The notes under the pieces: generated by a model
What the model saw: only the letters and a program-made list of their open reading frames with translations
The model's database searches: none
Told to the model about the DNA's origin: nothing
Origin: Cellvibrionaceae bacterium
GTDB taxonomy: Bacteria > Pseudomonadota > Gammaproteobacteria > Pseudomonadales > Cellvibrionaceae
Length of the DNA stretch: 8,029 nucleotides
Assembly: GCA_027012915.1 (NCBI GenBank)
Contig: JALUYN010000574.1
Location: 1-8,029 of the forward strand
Reading direction: 5' to 3'
Program-made: the position numbers and the translations under genes
In this document: piece after piece, positions 1 to 6,195 of the stretch
Numbering within the stretch: the stretch's first letter is position 1
Layout: each line of letters opens with the position of its first letter

Positions 1-1535
1 GGCTGAGAGGCCGCCGCGGACTCACCCGCGGCTTCAGCTAGCGGAACTTCAGCTACAGGCTTGGCGGCTGGTTTTACCGAGCGCGCCGATTGCAAGCCCA
101 ATTCCGCTTTTAAATCATCAAGACTGGCGGGAGGCTCCATCATCGAACTGGCTGAAGGCGTTGCCACTGCTGGGACGGACTCTTCCGGCAACTTCGGCAC
201 AGGGCTTGGAGCTATAGGCTCCTGATCAACTGCTACTGGCAGAGGTTCAGGTCTGGTCGCCGTATCGACTGCTGAAGACGGTATATCACTCAGAATCTCA
301 GATATGCCCCCGCCAATGCCGGGAGCCGCTTCAGGCTTTTTTGCGGTTTCGGCCTCCCCGGCGGAAACCTCAGGTTCAGGCAACACTGCTGCCGTGGCTG
401 GTGCTGGTGTTGATGAATCTGCCAGGGGCTTATTCGGAACACTGTGAACACCCTGCGGGCGAAACGCCAACATTCGCAGCAATGCCATTTCAAAGCCGGT
501 TCTCGGATCTGGTGACAGGGGCAGGTCTCGGCGCCCCAATAACGCTGTCTGATAGAACAGCTGCACATCTTCAGGAGGCAGTTGCTGCGCCAACGCCAAC
601 ACCTGTTGCTGATCGCCGCGATGGTTGTCGATGGCCTCAGGCAGAGCCTGCGCAATAGCAATGCGATGCAGCACCGACAACAAATCCGCCAGCGCCGCGC
701 CATAGTCGGGCGCATGCTCGGACAAATGAGCTACCGCTTCCAGAACTTTCTTACCATCATTTTGTGTCAGTGCGCCAAGCACTTCAAAAACCAGGTTTTG
801 GTCGATGGTACCGAGCATGGAGACCACTTCGGCTTCCGACACCTTGCCGCCACCAAAAGCGATGGCCTGATCCGTCAAGCTCATAGCGTCGCGCATACTG
901 CCATCGGCAGAACGCCCCAGCTGCCAAAGAGCCGACTCTTCGAAAGGCACCATTTCCTGCTCGAGCACGTGTTTCAGGTGACCGACAATGCGCTCGGGCT
1001 CCATATTCTTAAGATGGAACTGCAGACAGCGAGACAGAATGGTAATAGGTAGTTTTTGAGGATCCGTTGTTGCTAGCAAGAACTTCACGTGTGGCGGTGG
1101 CTCTTCCAGAGTCTTGAGTAACGCATTGAAACTGTGCGCCGACAGCATGTGCACTTCATCGATCAAGTATACTTTATAGCGCCCACGAGTCGGAGCGTAT
1201 TGGACGTTTTCCAGAAGTTCGCGGGTATCCTCTACCTTGGTACGCGATGCCGCATCGACCTCGATCAGATCCACAAAGCGGCCGTCACTGATTTCCACGC
1301 AAGCAGAACACTGGCCGCACGGCTCAGAACTAACACCGGTTTTGCAGTTCAAACAACGCGCCAGAATACGTGCGATAGTGGTCTTACCCACCCCACGAGT
1401 CCCCGTGAACAGATAGGCATGGTGTAGACGGTTGTGATCCAGAGCGTTAACCAGGGCCTGTAATACGTGCTGCTGCCCAACCAGTTCTCGGAATGTGCGA
1501 GGACGCCATTTTCGGGCAAGTACCTGATAACTCAT
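1..1535 (-). CDS. dnaX: DNA polymerase III subunit tau/gamma (clamp-loader ATPase), 3' end beyond the window
   Basis: This gene encodes the AAA+ motor of the clamp loader, which loads the beta sliding clamp and links the polymerase cores to the DnaB helicase. Translating the minus strand from the ATG at 1535 gives 511 codons with no stop before the left edge. The protein begins MSYQVLARKWRP, the usual DnaX start. It shows Walker A GTRGVGKT (residues 45-52), zinc-binding cysteines C64, C73, C76 and C79, Walker B LIDEVH (124-129) and the sensor/arginine-finger SRC (168-170). After about residue 365 it becomes a Pro/Ala/Glu-rich linker, as expected before the tau-specific domains, which lie outside the window. 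The linker contains a programmed frameshift signal (306-359). The Shine-Dalgarno sequence before the ATG is weak. ffs lies upstream on the same strand. Family identity is essentially certain from the motifs. Confidence 0.98.
   Translation of the reverse strand, partial: MSYQVLARKWRPRTFRELVGQQHVLQALVNALDHNRLHHAYLFTGTRGVGKTTIARILARCLNCKTGVSSEPCGQCSACVEISDGRFVDLIEVDAASRTKVEDTRELLENVQYAPTRGRYKVYLIDEVHMLSAHSFNALLKTLEEPPPHVKFLLATTDPQKLPITILSRCLQFHLKNMEPERIVGHLKHVLEQEMVPFEESALWQLGRSADGSMRDAMSLTDQAIAFGGGKVSEAEVVSMLGTIDQNLVFEVLGALTQNDGKKVLEAVAHLSEHAPDYGAALADLLSVLHRIAIAQALPEAIDNHRGDQQQVLALAQQLPPEDVQLFYQTALLGRRDLPLSPDPRTGFEMALLRMLAFRPQGVHSVPNKPLADSSTPAPATAAVLPEPEVSAGEAETAKKPEAAPGIGGGISEILSDIPSSAVDTATRPEPLPVAVDQEPIAPSPVPKLPEESVPAVATPSASSMMEPPASLDDLKAELGLQSARSVKPAAKPVAEVPLAEAAGESAAASQ
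306..359 (-). promoter_or_regulatory. Programmed -1 ribosomal frameshift signal in dnaX (produces gamma)
   Basis: Three parts are in the same order as in E. coli dnaX. An internal Shine-Dalgarno-like GGGGAGG (359-353) lies 10 nt upstream of the slippery heptamer A AAA AAG (342-336), which is in the correct zero-frame phase (codon 399 AAA, codon 400 AAG). Nine nt downstream is a 7-bp hairpin, GCTCCCG (326-320) pairing with CGGGGGC (312-306) around a 7-nt loop, with one G-U pair. A -1 slip reads GCC and then TGA (333-331), giving a gamma protein of 401 residues. The mechanism is established for E. coli; its use here is inferred from the signals. The 9-nt spacer is a little longer than the E. 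coli one. Confidence 0.88.
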
Positions 1536-1617
1536 GAATATGATCGACTCGTAATTGCTTGAATTTGTTGCAAATAACTGAATTCTTTGTATCGAAACAA
1601 AGCTAACCTAATCCGCG

Positions 1618-1646
1618 ATTATATAACAGCCGCGAGCCACAATTCA
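1618..1646 (-). promoter_or_regulatory. Putative sigma70 promoter of dnaX
   Basis: On the minus strand a perfect TATAAT -10 box (1623-1618) lies 17 nt from a weak -35 (TGAATT, 1646-1641). The start site would be near 1611, giving a leader of about 75 nt before the dnaX ATG. The -10 is strong and the -35 poor. No clear terminator separates ffs from this point, so some dnaX transcription may also come through from ffs. Confidence 0.5.
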
Positions 1647-1697
1647 GCCTAATTAACAGAGGAAAACGAGAAAGAGAACTTTTGAGGGGGATATTCA

Positions 1698-1810
1698 GGT
1701 GGCGACCCTGCCAGCCACATCCCGGCACATGACGTCACTGCTACCGTTGCTCCCTTCCGGGCCTGGCGGAGTTCACAGCTGATCATTGCGAGAGGACCGA
1801 CAAGGTCACC
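1698..1810 (-). ncRNA. ffs: 4.5S RNA, signal recognition particle RNA (small bacterial type)
   Basis: This is the RNA scaffold of the signal recognition particle. It binds Ffh and promotes contact with FtsY for co-translational targeting to the inner membrane. The minus strand contains the apical hairpin with the GGAA tetraloop (core CCCGGAAGGGAGCA) and the matching 3' strand GTGCCGGGATGTGGCTGGCA, both close to E. coli 4.5S RNA. The ends pair as GGUGACC (1810-1804) with GGUCGCC (1707-1701), leaving ACC at the 3' end. The resulting length of about 113 nt agrees with the 114 nt of E. coli. Its position upstream of dnaX in the same orientation matches the pseudomonad arrangement. The exact 3' end is uncertain by a few bases. 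A 65-codon open frame on this strand is only a shadow of the RNA. Confidence 0.95.
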
Positions 1811-1862
1811 ATAACAACCTGAGAGTTCAAAGGCAGAAACCTTCATATCTCAAGAGGGCGCG

Positions 1863-1891
1863 ATTATTCCTGTTTCGGCGCCCTTTTTCAA
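1863..1891 (-). promoter_or_regulatory. Putative sigma70 promoter of ffs
   Basis: On the minus strand TTGAAA (1891-1886) and AATAAT (1868-1863) are separated by exactly 17 nt and followed by a GC-rich discriminator (CGCGCCC). This is typical of growth-rate-regulated stable RNA promoters. The start would be near 1856, about 46 nt upstream of the mature 4.5S RNA 5' end, which implies a 5' leader. In E. coli such a leader is removed by RNase P. Confidence 0.65.
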
Positions 1892-2002
1892 CACCTTTGC
1901 AAAAAGCCGTCTATTATTTCATCGAAGTTTCATACTTTTGATCCAAAGCACTGGAATATTCAAAGAAAATCTATACGATGATGCTCGAAATGCAGTGAGA
2001 AG

Positions 2003-2027
2003 ATCAATGTTACTCATTGATTTTTTT
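2003..2027 (+). terminator. Hairpin with T-tract upstream of the porin promoter (weak terminator or operator)
   Basis: A perfect 7-bp inverted repeat, ATCAATG (2003-2009) and CATTGAT (2015-2021), encloses a 5-nt loop and runs directly into a run of T. The form is that of a rho-independent terminator, but the stem is AT-rich and no plus-strand gene lies upstream. It abuts the TTGACA -35 at 2026, so it may instead be a regulator binding site for the porin promoter. Confidence 0.35.
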
Positions 2028-2053
2028 GACAATTATAAAAAGTTAGCTATGAC
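2026..2053 (+). promoter_or_regulatory. Putative sigma70 promoter of the porin operon
   Basis: A consensus -35 TTGACA (2026-2031) is followed after 16 nt by TATGAC (2048-2053), a moderate -10. The leader to the porin ATG at 2090 would be about 30 nt, containing the Shine-Dalgarno AAGGAAG (2077-2083). The -10 assignment is the weaker part. Confidence 0.5.
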
Positions 2054-2068
2054 TGATAGTGATAGCTA
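2044..2068 (+). repeat. Inverted repeat overlapping the porin -10 and start (candidate operator)
   Basis: TAGCTAT (2044-2050) and ATAGCTA (2062-2068) form a perfect 7-bp inverted repeat with an 11-nt spacer, covering the proposed -10 and transcription start. A second, nested inverted repeat is CTAT/ATAG (2047-2050 and 2056-2059). The arrangement fits a dimeric repressor site. It does not resemble the Pho box consensus. Confidence 0.4.
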
Positions 2069-2089
2069 GATCAATAAAGGAAGCACACC

Positions 2090-3241
2090 ATGAAAACAAA
2101 GACACTGACTCGCAGCCTGCTGGCGGCCAGTATTGCCCTTGCAGCCGCCGGTTCGGTACAAGCTGCCGACATGCGCATCAACGGTTTTATTTCCGTAGTT
2201 GCCGGTAAAACGCTGAGCGAAGGCGACAACATCAGAAACTCCAACGGCAAAGCTACTGTTACCGCAGACAACCCAACGGACGGTATCTATGACGACGATC
2301 TCGACTTTAAGCCAGACTCCATTTACGGACTGCAGATTTCCTCCAACCTCGGCGAAGGCTTGAGCGTTACCGGTCAAATTACCGGTGCGGGCGGAGAGGA
2401 TTTTGAAGCCAAAGTATCTTGGGCTTACGTAAGCTACGCACTCAACGACGAATGGACTGTTAACGCCGGCCGTCAACGCCTCCCCTTTTTCTTCTATTCA
2501 GATTTTCTTGATGTAGGTTACGCCTACCACTGGATGCGCGCTCCGACTGAAACTCAGGTTCCCTTTGATACCCTGGACGGTGTTCAGTTTACGTGGCAAG
2601 GCTTAACCGGCGACTGGGATTCACGCGTTCAGATATACGCAGGCAGCTCAGAAGCAGAAACTGCAGGCACAGGTGTTATTGGGCTTGATAATGCTATCGG
2701 CGCAGTTTTCTACACAAGCAACGATTGGCTGCAATTACGTGCAACCTACATGACAAGCGAATTCTGGGGAGAAGACCTACCCACGCAGACTGAAGACAAC
2801 CCTGTTGACGTTTGGTTCGGAGGCCTTACAGCGCACGCGACATTCGGCAACACTTTTGTTGTTGCGGAATACGTAACATACGAATTTGATGATGCCATTG
2901 AAGGTGCAGGCTGGACCGACTACGAAGGCGCCTACATCTCACTGGGGCATAGAATCAACGACTTCACCCCGCACATTACATTTTCCACCTATAAGCAGGA
3001 CGTAGAAAACGCCGTCCCAGTCAATGCGGCCGGAACGCCACTGATCGCGCAACTTCTGCCAAAATCAACCGAGGAATCGGAGGCAATCACCATTGGCGTT
3101 CGCTGGGACTTCCACCCGTCTGCCGCATTTAAGATGGAATACACGATTCGTTCCGACGAATCTAAATCCGACTTTAAGGCAGCCTACGGTGACCGCAACG
3201 ACGTCGACCTGATCAGCGCTGGCGTTGACGTAATTTTCTAA
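2090..3241 (+). CDS. Outer-membrane porin
   Basis: This is a 383-residue exported beta-barrel protein that would form a diffusion channel in the outer membrane. Residues 1-25 are a Sec signal peptide (MKTKTLTRS, then an Ala/Leu core) ending in VQA before ADMRINGF. The mature part has the alternating aromatic/polar strands, Gly/Asp/Asn-rich turns and low cysteine content of gammaproteobacterial general porins. It ends in VDVIF with the terminal phenylalanine recognised by the BAM machinery. The start is supported by AAGGAAG six nt upstream. The gene lies 17 nt ahead of a periplasmic phosphate-binding-like protein, so the two are probably co-transcribed. Substrate specificity cannot be read from the sequence, although the partner gene hints at phosphate or another anion. 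The porin class is firm; the exact subfamily is not. Confidence 0.9.
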   Translation: MKTKTLTRSLLAASIALAAAGSVQAADMRINGFISVVAGKTLSEGDNIRNSNGKATVTADNPTDGIYDDDLDFKPDSIYGLQISSNLGEGLSVTGQITGAGGEDFEAKVSWAYVSYALNDEWTVNAGRQRLPFFFYSDFLDVGYAYHWMRAPTETQVPFDTLDGVQFTWQGLTGDWDSRVQIYAGSSEAETAGTGVIGLDNAIGAVFYTSNDWLQLRATYMTSEFWGEDLPTQTEDNPVDVWFGGLTAHATFGNTFVVAEYVTYEFDDAIEGAGWTDYEGAYISLGHRINDFTPHITFSTYKQDVENAVPVNAAGTPLIAQLLPKSTEESEAITIGVRWDFHPSAAFKMEYTIRSDESKSDFKAAYGDRNDVDLISAGVDVIF

Positions 3242-3258
3242 GGTTTAGGAGACCGAAA

Positions 3259-3693
3259 ATGAACAAGTTGAGTTTAAAGAAAGTTCTTGCCGGCGCCCTC
3301 GCAGCCGCAAGCCTGATGGCATCTGCCGCCGCTTGGTCTGGCGTTGCCGTTATCGTTAACCCTGCGAACAGTAACGCGCTTTCCGGCGCCGATGTGACGC
3401 GCATATTCCTTGGCAAGAAGAAGTCCTTCCCGGACGGCTCTGAAGCCATCCCAGTGGATCAGGCGGAGGGCTCAGCCACCCGCTCCACCTTTGTCAGCAC
3501 TGTACTGAAAAAGAATGACCAGCAGATCAAGGCCTATTGGGCGCAGCTGCTGTTCACCGGTAAAGGCACTCCCCCCAAAGAAGTTGGATCGGCAGCGGAC
3601 GTGAAAAAGCTGGTCTCTCAGAATCCAGCATTGATTGGCTATATCGACTCTTCTGAAGTAGACGATTCAGTAAAAGTGGCTTACGAGTTTTAA
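3259..3693 (+). CDS. Small periplasmic phosphate-binding (PstS-like, PBP-fold) protein
   Basis: This is a 144-residue exported protein. The signal peptide covers about residues 1-25 (MNKLSLKKVL, then an Ala-rich core). The mature region VAVIVNPANSNALSGADVTRIFLGKKKSFPDGSEAIPVDQ resembles short PstS-like proteins: an N-terminal strand, a segment describing where the ligand binds, then FVSTVLKK, WAQLLFTGKG and the closing ALIGYIDSSEVDDSVKVAYEF. It is less than half the length of canonical PstS (~320 aa), so it carries roughly one lobe and is unlikely to serve a Pst transporter as PstS does. No pstCAB genes are visible. The Shine-Dalgarno AGGAG lies seven nt before the ATG. Cotranscription with the porin suggests a joint role in anion or phosphate uptake or sensing; that role is inferred. 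Confidence 0.82.
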   Translation: MNKLSLKKVLAGALAAASLMASAAAWSGVAVIVNPANSNALSGADVTRIFLGKKKSFPDGSEAIPVDQAEGSATRSTFVSTVLKKNDQQIKAYWAQLLFTGKGTPPKEVGSAADVKKLVSQNPALIGYIDSSEVDDSVKVAYEF

Positions 3694-4625
3694 TTTGACT
3701 CAATAAGCGTTAAAGGCCCTTCGGGGCCTTTTTTATTCACCTTTATCGCCTCAGCCAACTGATGAATAGGCACAGGTTTGGAATAGAAATACCCTTGCAG
3801 AGTATCGATATCCATCCGTTGTAACATCTCGACCTGATCTTGCGTCTCAACTCCCTCCGCCGTCACGCGATAACCAAAGCTCTTGAAGAATGTAGCCATA
3901 GCCTTAACCATGCCACCTTTTTGATATCCCAGGCGATCAATCATGTATTTATCGATTTTTACTTCGTCGATAGGGTAATCCAGCAATTGCACAATTGAGG
4001 AATATCCCGTGCCAAAATCATCCAAAGCCAATTCAAACCCGGCCGGCTTAAGCAGGCTTAAATTCGAACTGAGGGTTTCCGACATAGTTGCAGCAAAGGT
4101 TTCCGTAATCTCAAGCACCAAATTCTTTGCCGATTGATTCATTTGCTGAGTAATCAACATTAGATCCAAAAAGAAACTGCCAGAGTTGAGTTGTGCTGCC
4201 GAGATATTGATTGAGATTCGAGCATCGCTACCCAGAATCCCGAGCAATTGCGCTCGATCACTCAAAACCTTGCGAATCACCCAAAGATCCAACTGCCTAA
4301 AAACCCCCGTAGCCTCAGCAATGGGGATAAACTCAGCGGGAGATACAAACCCCAGACTGGGTGAATTCCAGCGAATCAACGCCTCAACCCCGGTCACCAG
4401 CCCAGTCTGACTGTCTACCTGAGGCATGTAGAAGAGACTAAATTCTGAATAGTCGACATTCTTGAGAGCCACTTCAATCTGAATAAAACGCTGATTTTTA
4501 TCCGCTAACTCTTTGGAATAGAAAGCGAATTGATTCTTGCCGGCACTCTTTGCCTGGTACATAGAGGCATCAGCATTGACAATTAGCTCTTGGACTGTGG
4601 TGCCATCTCTCGGATATAGGTACAT
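3690..4625 (-). CDS. EAL-domain c-di-GMP phosphodiesterase, 5'-truncated from a GGDEF-EAL protein
   Basis: EAL domains hydrolyse cyclic di-GMP to pGpG. All catalytic signatures are present: YMPQV (66-70), EALIRW (81-86), N140 in ISINIS, EITE (172-175), DDFGTGYSS (202-210), KIDK (223-226), AEGVE (256-260) and QGYFYSKP (277-284). Residues 1-40 (YPRDGTTVQELIVNADASMYQAKSAGKNQF, described in part) are the C-terminal end of a GGDEF domain whose catalytic half is absent, so the gene is a 5'-truncated GGDEF-EAL fusion. Homology stops at the ATG (4625), which overlaps an upstream TAA as TAATG and so could be used by reinitiation. No Shine-Dalgarno sequence is visible. The stop overlaps that of the convergent PstS-like gene by three bases. 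The product may still be a soluble phosphodiesterase, or the gene may be a pseudogene left by an insertion. The domain is certain; expression is not. Confidence 0.85.
   Translation of the reverse strand: MYLYPRDGTTVQELIVNADASMYQAKSAGKNQFAFYSKELADKNQRFIQIEVALKNVDYSEFSLFYMPQVDSQTGLVTGVEALIRWNSPSLGFVSPAEFIPIAEATGVFRQLDLWVIRKVLSDRAQLLGILGSDARISINISAAQLNSGSFFLDLMLITQQMNQSAKNLVLEITETFAATMSETLSSNLSLLKPAGFELALDDFGTGYSSIVQLLDYPIDEVKIDKYMIDRLGYQKGGMVKAMATFFKSFGYRVTAEGVETQDQVEMLQRMDIDTLQGYFYSKPVPIHQLAEAIKVNKKGPEGPLTLIESN
3712..3734 (+). terminator. Rho-independent terminator of the porin operon, inside the EAL gene
   Basis: An 8-bp stem, AAAGGCCC (3712-3719) with GGGCCTTT (3724-3731), is closed by a stable UUCG tetraloop and followed by T through 3734. 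It lies 18 nt after the stop of the PstS-like gene. The same DNA encodes KKGPEGPL near the C-terminus of the convergent EAL protein, so one segment serves as terminator and as coding sequence. Confidence 0.9.
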
Positions 4626-4810
4626 TACAGGAAGCTGTATATGTGGTCTGTGGTCTCTTCTGCTTGGCCCGAGGGCATGTAGACGACCAGGGTGATCCTG
4701 TTGTCCGAATACCAGGGGGATATGAAGACGAGATAGCTGGGACTGAGCGTCTCTCGGAGTCAGATCCAGAGATCAACGAACGCTTCACATAGCGCGATCA
4801 GCTCCCCCAT
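4625..4810 (-). pseudogene. Degraded coding remnant next to the EAL gene
   Basis: One minus-strand frame reads from ATG 4810 to TAA 4627-4625 with a single internal TGA at 4762-4760 (codon 17). The part after the TGA reads LVFISPWYSDNRITLVVYMP and ends DHIYSFL. Its third codon positions are strongly G/C-rich, which marks it as a once-coding frame rather than chance. A single C-to-T change could have made the TGA. I do not recognise the protein. It lies between the unrecognised gene at 4842 and the truncated EAL gene, at the proposed junction. Confidence 0.35.
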
Positions 4811-4841
4811 AGGGCAGCCATTTGCGCCGGATGCCCTTTGG

Positions 4842-5684
4842 TTACCACCTACCCCAACCTATCTCAACAAGAACTGTGGATAGCGCAATTACAGCAAGCT
4901 GTGCGTCCTCATCAGTTATTTGCCTCAGCCCCCTAGCGCGCTGCTCATTTGATTTCCGCCGGGGATGTAGAATTTTAACAGCGTCAGCCATATCTCTAGC
5001 TAGGTTCAGAGGCGGCTGAAGCTTGCCCAGCTCATTCACTAGAGCCCCGAGATCTTTGTCGCCCGAATCGAGAAAGCTCCCCAAAATAGCCGACAATGCC
5101 TCCCGACAATCATCAACAACAGACTCAGCACCGGCAGAATGCAGATCATCGAGCAAGTGATCGAGCTTCTTATTGATGAGAGATAGATCTGCCTGCGGAA
5201 TTTCGCACTCCAACAGCACAGGGATGGAGCCAAATACGCTGTGAGATTTCAGAGTAATCAACTCTTCTCCAGAAGCCAGTAGCTCAACATCAATTACCTT
5301 CCAGCGCGTATAACGTTCTTCATCACCTAATAGCAGATAAAGACTACGCTTGTTGCCTCTATAGAACTGATGCCAAATTGAGCCACGGAAATAGGTGTTA
5401 AAGCGCCCTAAAGCGGAACCGTGTGACTGCCGCCATGATTGAGGCTGCACCCCGCCCCCTACATTACTGTAGAGCCGCCCTCTGCGTATTCTGCTCTTCG
5501 GATCATAGAAATCCTCCCTGAACATATGACCAAAAGGATTCTTCGCATCTGGCCCCTGCCGTAGCTCGTCTTGATTAACTGCAATCTTACAAGGAGATAT
5601 GAAAGGAGATGGATCTAACAGCATTCCATCATGAATCGAGCCCGCATAAATTCGACCTGTCGAGGTACATACGCCCAAATCCAT
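4842..5684 (-). CDS. Hypothetical protein of the accessory region, helical C-terminal domain
   Basis: I do not recognise this protein (about 280 residues). The start at 5684 (MDLGVCTSTGRI) is chosen because TTTGGAG lies eight nt upstream. The longer start at 5729 (295 residues) has no Shine-Dalgarno sequence and an in-frame TGA three codons before it. The N-terminal ~170 residues look beta-rich with many aromatic and Gly residues. The C-terminal ~110 residues are predominantly helical and charged (INKKLDHLLDDLHSAGAESV onward), ending in DEDAQLAVIALSTVLVEIGWGRW. That end vaguely recalls the C-terminal helical domains of abortive-infection proteins (Abi_C/HEPN-like), but no catalytic RxxxxH motif is evident, so the comparison is weak. 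No signal peptide or membrane segment is visible. Codon use is more AT-rich at third positions than in the porin, which fits acquired DNA. A pair of TGTTGACAC repeats lies just upstream. Confidence 0.65.
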   Translation of the reverse strand: MDLGVCTSTGRIYAGSIHDGMLLDPSPFISPCKIAVNQDELRQGPDAKNPFGHMFREDFYDPKSRIRRGRLYSNVGGGVQPQSWRQSHGSALGRFNTYFRGSIWHQFYRGNKRSLYLLLGDEERYTRWKVIDVELLASGEELITLKSHSVFGSIPVLLECEIPQADLSLINKKLDHLLDDLHSAGAESVVDDCREALSAILGSFLDSGDKDLGALVNELGKLQPPLNLARDMADAVKILHPRRKSNEQRARGLRQITDEDAQLAVIALSTVLVEIGWGRW

Positions 5685-5732
5685 TTGATTTGCTCCAAAA
5701 CGAAAAAGGCCACCCGAAGGCAGCCTCATAAC

Positions 5733-5753
5733 GTGTCAACATCTGTGTCAACA
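5733..5753 (-). repeat. Direct repeat TGTTGACAC x2, 12-bp period, upstream of the 4842-5684 gene
   Basis: On the minus strand TGTTGACAC occurs twice (5753-5745 and 5741-5733) separated by AGA. It lies about 50 bp upstream of the favoured start of the hypothetical gene, where an activator or repressor site would be expected. The TGTTGA core also appears in the doublet array at 6916-7067. Confidence 0.6.
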
Positions 5754-5881
5754 TTTCAAATCCAAAAGTTCCGTAACATACTGACACATAAGGACTTTTT
5801 AATAATGGCGGAGAAGGAGGAAGTCGGACAGAGCATGTAACCAACTGATTTTTATAAGCTTTAAAATTTCACAACCTCAAT

Positions 5882-5902
5882 ATTGTTACTTTCATTGTTA
5901 CT
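5882..5902 (+). repeat. Direct repeat ATTGTTACT x2, 12-bp period, just before the small plus-strand gene
   Basis: ATTGTTACT occurs at 5882-5890 and 5894-5902, separated by TTC. It ends three bases before the ATG at 5906, exactly where the Shine-Dalgarno sequence would be; none is present. It has the same 9+3 layout as the repeat at 5733-5753 but a different sequence. Between the two repeats (5754-5881) I see no convincing gene. Confidence 0.55.
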
Positions 5903-5905
5903 AAA

Positions 5906-6157
5906 ATGAAAAGTCACCCGCTTTCCCGAGGCATCTATACTACTACTCAGGCAATCAAAACCAGAACCCGCAAAATGGCTCAAAATCACCAGAAAGAGCA
6001 ACACGCCTACACGCTTATCGACCCACAAACCGGCCCATATTCACACCCAGAGGAAATCAGGGCGGAGATTGAAGCTATACGAAAACTGGGCAATACGTCT
6101 GAAGTACAGGAAGCAATAGAACGGCTGGAAAGCTGGTTAAAACCCATCCCAAACTGA
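5906..6157 (+). CDS. Small hypothetical protein, charged
   Basis: I do not recognise this protein. It has 83 residues from the ATG at 5906, or 60 residues from the ATG at 5975 (MAQNHQKEQHAYTLIDPQTG). The 60-residue form looks like the conserved core: a short beta-like start, TGPYSHPEEI, then a charged helix rich in Glu, Ala and Ile (RAEIEAIRKLGNTSEVQEAI) ending in LKPIPN. The extra 23 residues are basic and Thr-rich and may be untranslated. Neither start has a Shine-Dalgarno sequence. No membrane segment or cysteine is present. The next gene, a lipoprotein, starts 38 nt downstream, so the two may be co-transcribed. The reading frame is plausible on codon content but is not confirmed by any known family. 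Confidence 0.5.
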   Translation: MKSHPLSRGIYTTTQAIKTRTRKMAQNHQKEQHAYTLIDPQTGPYSHPEEIRAEIEAIRKLGNTSEVQEAIERLESWLKPIPN

Positions 6158-6195
6158 TAGCCTATAACGGTAATCAATAAGCAAGGATCGCTGCC

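Noticed and set aside
341..1427. Open frames on the plus strand (341-658, 582-1052, 1134-1427) and a minus frame at 290-715
   Set aside because: They lie over dnaX, whose full set of motifs defines the coding frame; they are shadows.
1649..1846. 65-codon minus-strand frame
   Set aside because: It overlaps the 4.5S RNA gene, whose conserved structure explains the sequence.
1856..1888. GGGCGC/GCGCCC inverted repeat followed by TTTTT on the plus strand, like a terminator
   Set aside because: No plus-strand transcript is expected upstream, the loop is 16 nt, and the same bases form a well-spaced ffs promoter on the minus strand.
4570..4788. 72-codon minus-strand frame crossing the EAL start
   Set aside because: Serine/proline-rich composition, no Shine-Dalgarno sequence, and it overlaps real EAL codons in another frame.
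4875..4883. TGTGGATAG, one mismatch from an inverted DnaA box
   Set aside because: A single near-match inside a coding region and far from the repeat arrays; likely chance.
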